Position numbers and translations under genes: made by a program | Notes under the pieces: model-generated | The model's database searches: none | The model's input: only the letters and a program-made list of their open reading frames with translations | Told to the model about the DNA's origin: nothing | NCBI GenBank assembly: GCA_964342585.1 | Contig: CAYFHK010000152.1 | Span: 1 to 5,662 of the forward strand | DNA: 5,662 bases | DNA from: Parvularcula sp964342585 | GTDB lineage: Bacteria; Pseudomonadota; Alphaproteobacteria; Caulobacterales; Parvularculaceae | Reading direction: 5' to 3' | In this document: one piece after another, positions 1 to 5,662 of the stretch | Numbering within the stretch: the stretch's first letter is position 1 | How the letters are laid out: every line of letters starts with the position of its first letter

Positions 1-633
1 CCGGCCGCATTCAACCAAGCCTCCCCGCGCCTTGTTGAGCTTGAGAATAAGAACCGTCTGCTTTTGGAGCGGCAAGCCGCCTTGTCCATCGAGAAGCTTG
101 AGCGCGAATTTAACGCCAAGAACGAGCATGTGGTGCAAAACGCTCTCGCGGCGCTCGGTCTCTACCTTGGCGAGATTGACGGCTCTGTCGGTCCTGAAAC
201 ACGCAACGCGATCAAACGCTTCCAATACACGCTCGTTGAGACTGACGACAGCTTGAGCCTCGAGGATAAGCGCGACATCCAAACCGGCACACTAACGGTG
301 ATGCAAAAGGTGGCGCTGATCGAGCGCGCTGCACGAGCGAACCACCCGCAGTCACAATACATCTACGGCATCATGCATGCCGAAGGCATTGGCCGGACAG
401 TGGACGGGAAAGAGGCCGTGAAATGGCTGAAGAACTCAGCGAATTTTGGGTATCCGCTCGCGCACTTCGCGCTCGGCACATATTATCGCGATGGGATTTA
501 CGGTGACAATCCAGTGCGCCCAAGCAAGTCCGAAGCGTCTTTGCACTTCGGCCAGGCGGCAGCCCTTGGTTACGAGCCAGCGCAAAAAGAACTCGTCGAA
601 CTCAATTACGAGTTCAACTACATTCACGACTAA
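1..633 (+). CDS. Peptidoglycan-binding and Sel1-repeat protein, 5' partial
   Basis: The frame is open from the first base of the window to the TAA at 631-633, so 210 C-terminal residues are visible and the real start lies outside. Visible residues 5-42 are charged and heptad-like (ELENKNRLLLERQ), consistent with a short coiled coil. Residues about 45-75 match a PG_binding_1 fold, with the typical series GEIDG, VGPET, AIKRFQ. Two Sel1/TPR-like repeats follow at about 113-148 (YGIMHAEG, AVKWLKNSA) and 148-187 (FALGTYYRDG, LHFGQAA), and a partial third (GYEPAQKEL) ends near residue 202. Family knowledge suggests a periplasmic or envelope protein that contacts peptidoglycan while Sel1 repeats hold a partner. 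PodJ-type polarity proteins combine the same domains, but in my recollection with Sel1 before PG-binding. The next gene starts 15-18 bases downstream, which implies co-transcription. No catalytic residues are visible. Domain calls are firm; the biological role is unknown. Confidence 0.85.
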   Translation, partial: PAAFNQASPRLVELENKNRLLLERQAALSIEKLEREFNAKNEHVVQNALAALGLYLGEIDGSVGPETRNAIKRFQYTLVETDDSLSLEDKRDIQTGTLTVMQKVALIERAARANHPQSQYIYGIMHAEGIGRTVDGKEAVKWLKNSANFGYPLAHFALGTYYRDGIYGDNPVRPSKSEASLHFGQAAALGYEPAQKELVELNYEFNYIHD

Positions 634-643
634 GGGAGAGGGG
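632..643 (+). promoter_or_regulatory. Ribosome binding site deciding the beta-helix gene start
   Basis: A purine run, AAGGGAGAGGGG, overlaps the stop codon of the preceding gene. It ends 8 bases before ATG 652 and 5 bases before GTG 649. Both starts are possible; the spacing favours the ATG slightly. The overlap with the upstream stop suggests ribosomes finishing the first gene can reload on the second. Confidence 0.6.
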
Positions 644-651
644 TACTTGTG

Positions 652-1905
652 ATGTCTAAAGCCCTGAAAGCAAAAGTCCTCGGTATCGCCTCTGCGGTCG
701 CCATCCCCTTAGCCGGGCTCGGCGTGGCACAGGCACAGAGCTTTGGCGGATTGCCAACGATCACACCGCAGGCACAGGCCGCACGCGAGCGTGCCGCAGC
801 AGCAGCCAAGGCCCAGGCCGCGGTGAAACGTGAACTGCCCGGCTATGTGGTGGTCGACAAAAACGGCGTCCGCGAGACCCGGGGCAATCACGTCTACACG
901 AAGATCCAAGATGCGGTCGACAATGTCGCCTGGGGCGGCGTCGTTGTTGTGCTGCCTGGTGTGTACGAAGAAAACGTGACGCTGAGCCGCTCCGTCAGCC
1001 TGCAAGGTGACCGCGGTAACGGCCAAGGTGTGGTGATCCAGCCGCCGCGCGAAAGCACGGAGCCATGCCTCAAATTTGAGCCCATTCAGCTCAACGACCA
1101 TGCCTTGATCTCGAACATCACCTTCGCACCAGGCAATCGTCTCCAACCTCCTCAGCCGAAGAAGGACGAGGACAAGGCGCTTGCTGAAGCCACGATGACG
1201 GAAGGCGACTACAGCAAATACGCCTACGGCTTCACCAACAGCACCGATGCAGCGATCGCGAATGCAAGCAGCGTCACGCCCTGCATCGACGTTAAGCGCG
1301 GCGTCTTCACGATGATCGAATCGGTCGTTGACGGCGGCGGCATGCACCGTGGCGACCTGATCCGCATCTCGGGGGGCACGGCTCTTCTTGAGAAAAACAA
1401 AGTGACCGGCGGCCGTCGCGGTATCGCCGTGGATCAAAACCACGAGCTGTGGCACCGGACGATGCTGGTGGACAACATTATCTCCGACAACCTTGTCGAA
1501 GGGGTGCACCTCGCTGGCGTTTCCAACGTGTTGGCCACGGGGAACCTGATCAACGCCAACCGCGGTCGTGGGCTCGTCTACAATGGTCGTGGTGCAGCAA
1601 CTTTGGTCGGCAATAAGATCCTGAACAATGCCAGCCATGGCGTGTTGCTCGATCGTGATGCGCGTCAGGTGCTCGTCCGCCTCAACCAAATCTGGGCGAA
1701 CAAGGGCGATGGCATCAAGGTGCGCAGCTCTGGCGGCCTGATCGAAGACAATGACATCGACGGCAATGAGGGTCTCGAGATTTCGACCATTGGTCACCTC
1801 GATACGATCCCAACCATCATCAATGACGTGAAAGCCAACGAGAAATCGCCGAAGCGCGGTGGCTGGAGCGTCGGCACCGGTTGGTCGAACGACCGTCGTC
1901 GCTAA
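652..1905 (+). CDS. Secreted right-handed parallel beta-helix repeat protein
   Basis: This 417-residue protein has a clear Sec signal peptide: basic start (MSKALKAK), hydrophobic core, and a predicted cut after VAQA near residue 29. ATG at 652 is chosen because a purine-rich GGGAGAGGGG ends 8 bases upstream; GTG at 649 would add one residue. An Ala/Gln-rich linker (about 35-60) precedes a segment (82-130) with pectin-lyase-like features: YTKIQDAVD, a Gly-Gly-Val-Val strand, then PGVYEENVTL and SVSLQGD. A polar insertion (about 160-208) interrupts the helix. From about 210 to 380 there are repeated coils with N-x-I/G-N and G-x-x-V/L turns (LLEKNKVTGG, NIISDNL, ATGNLINAN, LVGNKILNN, IEDNDIDGN), typical of PbH1/NosD-like repeats. 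Two cysteines near 139 and 211 flank the insertion. The fold suggests binding or processing of a polysaccharide, but no catalytic triad is evident. It is probably co-transcribed with the PG-binding/Sel1 gene and ends before a strong terminator. Confidence 0.88.
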   Translation: MSKALKAKVLGIASAVAIPLAGLGVAQAQSFGGLPTITPQAQAARERAAAAAKAQAAVKRELPGYVVVDKNGVRETRGNHVYTKIQDAVDNVAWGGVVVVLPGVYEENVTLSRSVSLQGDRGNGQGVVIQPPRESTEPCLKFEPIQLNDHALISNITFAPGNRLQPPQPKKDEDKALAEATMTEGDYSKYAYGFTNSTDAAIANASSVTPCIDVKRGVFTMIESVVDGGGMHRGDLIRISGGTALLEKNKVTGGRRGIAVDQNHELWHRTMLVDNIISDNLVEGVHLAGVSNVLATGNLINANRGRGLVYNGRGAATLVGNKILNNASHGVLLDRDARQVLVRLNQIWANKGDGIKVRSSGGLIEDNDIDGNEGLEISTIGHLDTIPTIINDVKANEKSPKRGGWSVGTGWSNDRRR

Positions 1906-1965
1906 TCGCTGCGAGCCGTTGGCAGCTCACCCTGCCGGTCGATCACAGCTGATAGAACTATAAAG

Positions 1966-1998
1966 AGCCCGCGGGGGATGTCCTCCGCGGGCTTTTTT
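1966..1998 (+). terminator. Strong rho-independent terminator of the PG-binding/beta-helix operon
   Basis: The arms at 1966-1978 and 1981-1993 pair over about 12 bp, with AGCCCGCGG against CCGCGGGCT at the base, one G-U pair higher up and a tight ATGT loop. A run of six T residues (1993-1998) follows directly. It lies about 60 bases after the beta-helix stop codon and is oriented for plus-strand transcripts. Confidence 0.92.
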
Positions 1999-2106
1999 CT
2001 GTTGGTTGGTCATCCTTCACCGCAGCCTCGGACGACGTGATGTGTCCGTCGTTGCGTTGCTTCCAGACTCAGCTGCAGCCCGGGGATCGCTTCGACCATC
2101 AAGAAT
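1999..2106. other. Intergenic spacer between convergent operons
   Basis: This 108-base stretch separates the two facing terminators. No convincing gene, RNA or promoter is seen. A small 6-bp hairpin (ACGACG at 2032-2037 with CGTCGT at 2047-2052, 9-base loop) has no T-run and is likely chance. Confidence 0.5.
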
Positions 2107-2132
2107 GGGCCAGGGCATCTCTGCCCTGGCCC
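2107..2132 (-). terminator. Hairpin terminator of the rplK-rplA operon
   Basis: A perfect 10-bp inverted repeat (GGGCCAGGGC at 2107-2116, GCCCTGGCCC at 2123-2132) encloses a 6-base loop. It sits about 36 bases beyond the rplA stop codon on the minus strand. The downstream tract on that strand is only ATTCTT, so the T-run is poor, but position and GC strength support a terminator. It may also block the rare plus-strand transcripts that pass the terminator at 1966-1998; on that strand the tail reads TTATT. Confidence 0.7.
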
Positions 2133-2168
2133 TTATTCAGTTCGAGTTGGATTATCGCGAAGCGGCGC

Positions 2169-2879
2169 TTAGGCCGCGCCGCCACCCAAGGCTTCTTGCG
2201 GATCGATCCGCACACCGACGCCCATGGTCGAGCTCAAGGCCACCTTCTTGATATACGTGCCCTTGGCACCAGACGGCTTCGCCTTGTTCACCGCATCGAC
2301 AAACGCGCGAACATTCTCTTCAAGCTTTTGCTGATCGAAGCTCGCTTTGCCGACGCCTGCGTGGATGATGCCGGTTTTGTCGACGCGGAACTGCACCGCC
2401 CCGCCTTTGGCATCCTCAATCGCTTTGGTCACATTCGGTGTGACCGTTCCCACCTTTGGGTTCGGCATCAGACCGCGCGGGCCCAGCTGTTTCCCCAACC
2501 GGCCGACGAGCGGCATCATATCCGGCGTGGCAATGACGCGATCGAAATCCATCTCGCCATTCTGAACTTTCTCGACGAGGTCTTCCGCCCCGACGATATC
2601 AGCCCCAGCGGCGCGCGCTTCATCGGCTTTATCGTCCTTGGCGAAAACCGCCACGCGGACAGAGCGGCCCGTGCCGTTCGGCAAGGAAACCACGCCGCGC
2701 ACCATTTGGTCAGCGTGACGCGGATCGACACCGAGATTCATCGCGATTTCGATCGTCTCATCAAATTTGGCCGTGGCCCGTTGCTTCACCGCGGAAACGG
2801 CGTCGGCCACGCTGTGCGGGGTCAACCGATCAATACCTTCGTTGATCGCTTGCTGACGCTTAGGAAGTTTCTTCGCCAT
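2169..2879 (-). CDS. rplA: 50S ribosomal protein L1
   Basis: This is full-length L1 (236 residues; bacterial L1 is usually about 230). It binds helices 76-78 of 23S rRNA to form the mobile L1 stalk, which helps deacylated tRNA leave the E site; in many bacteria it also represses its own operon by binding the mRNA leader. Domain I, made of both termini, carries KFDETIEIAMNLGVD (38-52) and the C-terminal GTYIKKVALSSTMG signature (207-220). Domain II (about 68-159) includes the highly conserved block LGPRGLMPNPKVGT (132-145). ATG 2879 is supported by GGAGGG (2888-2893, 8-base spacer) lying inside the last codons of rplK. The gap to the rplK stop is 4 bases, so the two are translationally linked. 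A hairpin terminator follows, and rplJ is not adjacent as it would be in the classical cluster. Confidence 0.98.
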   Translation of the reverse strand: MAKKLPKRQQAINEGIDRLTPHSVADAVSAVKQRATAKFDETIEIAMNLGVDPRHADQMVRGVVSLPNGTGRSVRVAVFAKDDKADEARAAGADIVGAEDLVEKVQNGEMDFDRVIATPDMMPLVGRLGKQLGPRGLMPNPKVGTVTPNVTKAIEDAKGGAVQFRVDKTGIIHAGVGKASFDQQKLEENVRAFVDAVNKAKPSGAKGTYIKKVALSSTMGVGVRIDPQEALGGGAA

Positions 2880-2883
2880 GCGC

Positions 2884-3312
2884 TCAGCCCTCCACCTTCA
2901 GGCCCATCGCGCGGGCCGAACCTTCGATAATCTTCGTTGCCGCATCGAGATCGTTGGCGTTGAGATCTTTCATCTTCGCCTCGGCAATCTCGCGCAGCTG
3001 CGCCGTCGTTACGGTGCCGGCCACGTCGCGACCGGGCGCCTGACCGCCCTTTTGGAGCTTCGCGGCCTTTTTCAGGAAGTAAGACGCCGGTGGCGTCTTC
3101 GTTTCGAAGGTGAACGACTTATCGGAGAAGATGGTGATCACCGTGGGGATCGGCATCCCCTTCTCCATCTCCTGCGTTGCGGCGTTAAACGCCTTGCAGA
3201 ATTCCATAATGTTGAGCCCGCGTTGACCCAGTGCTGGGCCAATCGGCGGCGATGGGTTCGCCGCACCGGCGGGCACCTGAAGCTTCAGGTAGCCGCTGAT
3301 TTTTTTTGCCAT
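2884..3312 (-). CDS. rplK: 50S ribosomal protein L11
   Basis: This is complete L11 (142 residues, the normal bacterial length), which forms the base of the L7/L12 stalk at the GTPase-associated centre and binds helices 43-44 of 23S rRNA. The N-terminal domain has the proline-rich loop PPIGPALGQRG (22-32), the region associated with thiostrepton sensitivity in this family, followed by NIMEFCKAFN. The C-terminal RNA-binding domain includes IAEAKMKDLNAND (109-121) and GSARAMGL (131-138). The sequence resembles alphaproteobacterial L11. ATG 3312 is preceded by GGAAGG (3318-3323) with a 5-base spacer. The first codons (ATG GCA AAA AAA ATC) contain a run of eight A residues. The 103-base leader between the hydroxylase stop and this start holds a likely L1-binding hairpin. 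nusG, the usual upstream neighbour, is absent here. Confidence 0.98.
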   Translation of the reverse strand: MAKKISGYLKLQVPAGAANPSPPIGPALGQRGLNIMEFCKAFNAATQEMEKGMPIPTVITIFSDKSFTFETKTPPASYFLKKAAKLQKGGQAPGRDVAGTVTTAQLREIAEAKMKDLNANDLDAATKIIEGSARAMGLKVEG

Positions 3313-3339
3313 GATAACCTTCCAAATTGGGTTGAAGGG

Positions 3340-3367
3340 GCGTGGTGCGGGTGGCGCCCTCCCACGC
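3340..3367 (-). promoter_or_regulatory. Candidate L1-binding autoregulatory hairpin in the rplK leader
   Basis: On the minus strand, GCGTGG (3362-3367) pairs perfectly with CCACGC (3340-3345). Inside that stem is an asymmetric internal loop (GA at 3360-3361 against GCA at 3346-3348), then GGG/CCC (3357-3359 with 3349-3351) closing a five-base CGCCA loop. The 5' strand therefore reads GUGGGAGG (3358-3365), the same octamer I recall at the L1 site of 23S rRNA (helix 76/77), where it faces ...CCAC across an asymmetric loop. L1 is known to repress L11-L1 translation by binding such an rRNA mimic. The element ends 27 bases upstream of the rplK start, clear of the Shine-Dalgarno. Structure and motif are seen; binding is inferred. 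Confidence 0.7.
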
Positions 3368-3377
3368 GAAAGTCGAG

Positions 3378-3406
3378 CGTCTAACGGAGAGACGGGCTTG
3401 GCGCAA
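3378..3406 (-). promoter_or_regulatory. Weak candidate promoter for rplKA
   Basis: On the minus strand, TTGCGC (3401-3406) and TAGACG (3378-3383) are separated by 17 bases, each matching the sigma-70 hexamers at only three positions. A start about 7 bases downstream would place the L1-type hairpin at the very 5' end of the mRNA, which is sensible geometry. The two hexamers also fall in small hairpins (3396-3408 and 3378-3394), so this could instead be leader structure on a longer transcript. Confidence 0.2.
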
Positions 3407-3415
3407 GCGCTGCTG

Positions 3416-4204
3416 TTACTCGGCGGGAACCGCGGCGCGGCCTGGCGTCGTCATCGGATCGCCGGACAGATCATCGGTGCCCGCCCACTTGTCCCACCAG
3501 CGGAAATAGAGGCCGTAATTTCGGCTGAACCGCGTGTGATGCAGATTGTGATGCCGCGCCGTGATCAGGTGCCGGCCAATCGGCCCATCGAGAAATCGCT
3601 GGGGCAGTCCCTCCCATCCAGTGTGGTTGGTCACCGATGTGATCGTCATGAACATCAACAGCGCCAATAATACACCAAGATGGATCGGCATAACGAAAGC
3701 GAGCAACGGGATGAGCGGCGCGGACACGATCGCCTCCCAGGGGTGGAAGCAAAACGCCGCCCAAGGCGTCGGCTGTTTTGACATATGGTGTGTGCGATGC
3801 ATCGCCGGATAAAGCCGAGGATGATGCATCATCCGATGCGTCCAATAAAAATACGTATCGTGAAGAAAGAGATAGACGAATAAGCTGAGCGGCAGATACA
3901 GCCACCCCCAAAGCCCACTCACCTCTGTGTAGATCGCCGTTCCACCAGCCTGCCAGGCAACAATCAATATGGTCGCCGGCAGCGCATAAATTAGTGAGAC
4001 GCTGACCGAGGTCAGAATTTCACGGCGCATCGCCGTTGCGGTGGGCCGATGCCGTGTGAGCCACGCGCCGCCAACCTTGTTCGGCGAGCGTCGCCAGACA
4101 AGAAGATAGACAGCCCCCGCAACGAAAAAATACCGTGCCCAGATGATCCCCAGCATGCCGGCATAGCTGACGAGGAAAGGCAGAAGAGCAGCTTCATTCT
4201 GCAT
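3416..4204 (-). CDS. Sterol desaturase / fatty acid hydroxylase family membrane protein
   Basis: This 262-residue integral membrane protein has the eight-histidine di-iron signature of the ERG3/fatty acid hydroxylase superfamily. The boxes are HDTYFYWTHRMMHH (H115, H123, H127, H128), HRTHH (136-140) and RHHNLHH (217-223), with an extra NH at 193-194. Hydrophobic segments lie near 8-37, 64-86, 96-114 and 155-190. The C-terminal motif RNYGLYFRWWDKWAGTDD is typical of the family. These enzymes use O2 to hydroxylate or desaturate lipids (sterols, fatty acids, carotenoids, sphingoid or ornithine lipids), with metal held at the cytoplasmic face; the substrate here cannot be read from sequence. ATG 4204 overlaps the upstream antiporter's 3' end by 11 bp and has no strong Shine-Dalgarno, which points to translational coupling. 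All expected histidines are present, so it is probably active. Confidence 0.9.
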   Translation of the reverse strand: MQNEAALLPFLVSYAGMLGIIWARYFFVAGAVYLLVWRRSPNKVGGAWLTRHRPTATAMRREILTSVSVSLIYALPATILIVAWQAGGTAIYTEVSGLWGWLYLPLSLFVYLFLHDTYFYWTHRMMHHPRLYPAMHRTHHMSKQPTPWAAFCFHPWEAIVSAPLIPLLAFVMPIHLGVLLALLMFMTITSVTNHTGWEGLPQRFLDGPIGRHLITARHHNLHHTRFSRNYGLYFRWWDKWAGTDDLSGDPMTTPGRAAVPAE

Positions 4205-5662
4205 TGTCGAGGGCCTGGAATGGTTTGCTCAACACGTCTTTTTTGGCGTGCAGGCCTTCGGCCTTTTGTGCCAGCAGTCGATCGCGATCGCGTTCGCGGT
4301 ATTCAGCGATGATTTCCGCGATGAGCTGGTCGCTAAAGCCCAACATGCCCAGCGCCTTTTGGGAAATCGTGATCGAGCTTTCGAACATCTCACGCACCAC
4401 TACGTCTGCCTTGAGATCCATGATCTCAAGCTCATGGATCCGGTCGTAAACTCTCACCAGGATCCGAACATTCGGATAACGCTCGCGCAAGGCCGCAATA
4501 GCGGTTTTCAGGCGGTCTCGGGCACTCAATGAGAAGATAATCGCATCCACATCCTTGGCGCCCGCCTGGGTCAAAAAGCGGATGTCCGTTCCATCGCCGA
4601 AATAGACCTTTGTGCCGAATTGCGCCGCTAGCTCGATCCGCCGGGGGTCATTGTCGATGGCCGTGACAGCAACGCCGGAGCTCGTGAGCACCTGATTGAC
4701 CAATTGCCCCACGCGACCGAACCCGACAATCAACACAGACCCATTTGGCACCTCTTCGCCCTCGACTGGCATCGCGCGGCCCTGCCCCTCGGTCAGTCGC
4801 GTCACGGCGATCACGATCGGCGGCGTGGCCATCATGGTCAGCGTGATGACGGCGGAAGCAAGACTGGCGAAATCCGACTCGAAAATCCCGCTGCCCGCCC
4901 CAAGGCTAAAGACGACAAAACCAAACTCGCCGCCCTGGCACAGAACCGCGGCCGTGCGCAGCGCCGTGCTGTGAGCGGAGCTGAACAATCGCGTGAGCCC
5001 GTAGAGCACCGCCATTTTAAAGGCGATCAATGCGACCGCGCCAAGCAGCACCACCCCCCAATTCGCCGCCACGACAGTCAGGCTGAGCTGCATGCCCACG
5101 CCGATGAAAAAGAGGCCCAGCAGCAACTCACGGAAGGGTTCGATATCGGCTTCGATCTGATGTCGAAACGCGCTCTCAGCCAAAACAACGCCTGCCAGGA
5201 ACGCGCCGAGCGCCATGGAGAGGCCCACAAGATCCATGGTGATGGAGGTGATGGCCACAACGAACAGCGCGGCGGCGGTGAAAGCTTCGCGCGAGCCTGA
5301 AACCGCCACCAGTTTCAAAAACCGGTTGAGCAGCGTGCGGCCCAAAATGACAATCCCGAGGATCGCAGCGCCGGCATAAACAACTGTCCACGGATCAATG
5401 CCGACGCGCTCTTCGCCGCCATGCATATTGGTCGCAACAAACGGGATGGCCGCCAAGAGCGGGATCACCGCGAGATCTTGGAACAGCAGAACCGAGAAAG
5501 ATTTGACGCCATGGGCCGTGTTCAGCTCACGGCGCTCCTGCAACAGGCTCAAAGCAAACGCCGTGGACGAACACGCCAACGCAAAACCAGCAATATAGGC
5601 GGGCCCAATTGGCAATTGGACAAAGCGGTCGAACCCAAAGCCGAGCGCCATTCCCGTTATCA
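4194..5662 (-). CDS. Kef-type CPA2 monovalent cation:proton antiporter, 5' partial
   Basis: The frame stays open to the window edge beyond ATG 5651 (upstream codons read Ile-Thr-Gly), so that ATG is internal. Counting from it, 485 residues are visible of a family usually near 600, leaving roughly 110-120 N-terminal residues outside. The Na+/H+ exchanger membrane domain covers about 1-285: CSSTAFALSLLQERRELN (27-44), FQDLAVIPLL (57-66), GLSMALGAFLAGVVLAES (143-160) and QGGEFGFV (239-246). The stretch IEADIEPFRELLLGLFFIG (166-184) corresponds to the regulatory loop of KefB/KefC. An RCK_N/TrkA-N Rossmann domain follows at about 303-420, with GFGRVG (310-315), acidic IDND (332-335) and YFGDGT (350-355), indicating nucleotide binding. 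A charged tail ends the protein. Likely role: K+ efflux or K+/H+ exchange at the inner membrane, perhaps protective against electrophiles or pH stress. KefB versus KefC and glutathione gating cannot be decided here. Confidence 0.92.
   Translation of the reverse strand, partial: ITGMALGFGFDRFVQLPIGPAYIAGFALACSSTAFALSLLQERRELNTAHGVKSFSVLLFQDLAVIPLLAAIPFVATNMHGGEERVGIDPWTVVYAGAAILGIVILGRTLLNRFLKLVAVSGSREAFTAAALFVVAITSITMDLVGLSMALGAFLAGVVLAESAFRHQIEADIEPFRELLLGLFFIGVGMQLSLTVVAANWGVVLLGAVALIAFKMAVLYGLTRLFSSAHSTALRTAAVLCQGGEFGFVVFSLGAGSGIFESDFASLASAVITLTMMATPPIVIAVTRLTEGQGRAMPVEGEEVPNGSVLIVGFGRVGQLVNQVLTSSGVAVTAIDNDPRRIELAAQFGTKVYFGDGTDIRFLTQAGAKDVDAIIFSLSARDRLKTAIAALRERYPNVRILVRVYDRIHELEIMDLKADVVVREMFESSITISQKALGMLGFSDQLIAEIIAEYRERDRDRLLAQKAEGLHAKKDVLSKPFQALDNAE

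Noticed and set aside
64..633. TTG at 64 as the true start of the PG-binding/Sel1 gene
   Set aside because: The same frame is open to base 1 with a coiled-coil-like sequence continuing through it, and no Shine-Dalgarno precedes the TTG; the gene is better read as truncated by the window edge.
709..1797. A long open frame of 362 codons on the minus strand, inside the beta-helix gene
   Set aside because: Its translation is rich in His, Arg, Asp and Val with no domain or signal peptide. The plus-strand frame has a clear signal peptide, Shine-Dalgarno and beta-helix repeats, so the antisense frame is a GC-driven shadow.
2032..2052. Small inverted repeat ACGACG/CGTCGT in the convergent spacer
   Set aside because: Six base pairs with a 9-base loop, no T-run and no gene start nearby; common by chance at this GC content.
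2037..2930. A 297-codon plus-strand open frame antisense to rplA and the end of rplK
   Set aside because: The opposite strand encodes unmistakable L1 and L11. The antisense product is Arg/His-rich with no recognisable family and starts without a good ribosome binding site.
3396..3408. Hairpin GCTTG-CGC-CAAGC as a terminator for the hydroxylase gene
   Set aside because: Only 5 bp and followed by a C-rich tract on the minus strand instead of T residues.
4704..5300. A 198-codon plus-strand open frame antisense to the antiporter
   Set aside because: Its translation is low-complexity and His/Arg/Gln-rich, as expected for the reverse complement of a hydrophobic membrane gene; no family features.
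5649..5651. ATG at 5651 as the true start of the Kef-type antiporter
   Set aside because: The upstream codons remain open to the window end, and the family has roughly 110 more N-terminal residues including several membrane helices.

Overview
The window looks like ordinary chromosome from an alphaproteobacterium. The base composition is moderately GC-rich, and the L11 and L1 proteins read like those of Hyphomicrobiales-type bacteria, for example the L11 stretch around residues 35-56 and its SARAMGL tail. The order-level placement is from memory of these families and is only moderately secure. Coding density is high. No insertion sequences, CRISPR arrays, tRNA or rRNA genes, or phage genes are visible.

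Left third, plus strand (1-1998): two closely spaced envelope genes form an apparent operon. The first is a 5'-truncated protein with a peptidoglycan-binding domain followed by Sel1-type repeats. The second is a signal-peptide-bearing right-handed beta-helix protein. A strong intrinsic terminator (1966-1998) ends this unit.

Middle, minus strand (2107-3408): rplK (L11) and rplA (L1) lie 4 bases apart and are followed by a perfect 10-bp hairpin that faces the terminator of the plus-strand operon. The rplK leader holds a 28-nt hairpin (3340-3367). It copies the GUGG-GA-GG / CCAC arrangement of the L1 site on 23S rRNA, so it is a good candidate for the autogenous L1 operator. Neither secE-nusG (usually upstream) nor rplJ-rplL (usually downstream) is next to this pair, so rplKA appears detached from the classical cluster.

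Right half, minus strand (3416-5662): a Kef-type CPA2 cation:proton antiporter, truncated at the window edge, overlaps by 11 bp a histidine-box membrane hydroxylase of the sterol desaturase/fatty acid hydroxylase family. The two are probably translationally coupled. No terminator is evident between the hydroxylase and rplK, so some rplKA transcription may come from upstream.

I found no convincing evidence for a wholly new system. The most informative observations are the L1-site mimic in the rplK leader, the isolated rplKA context, and the paired peptidoglycan-binding/Sel1 and secreted beta-helix genes of unknown function.
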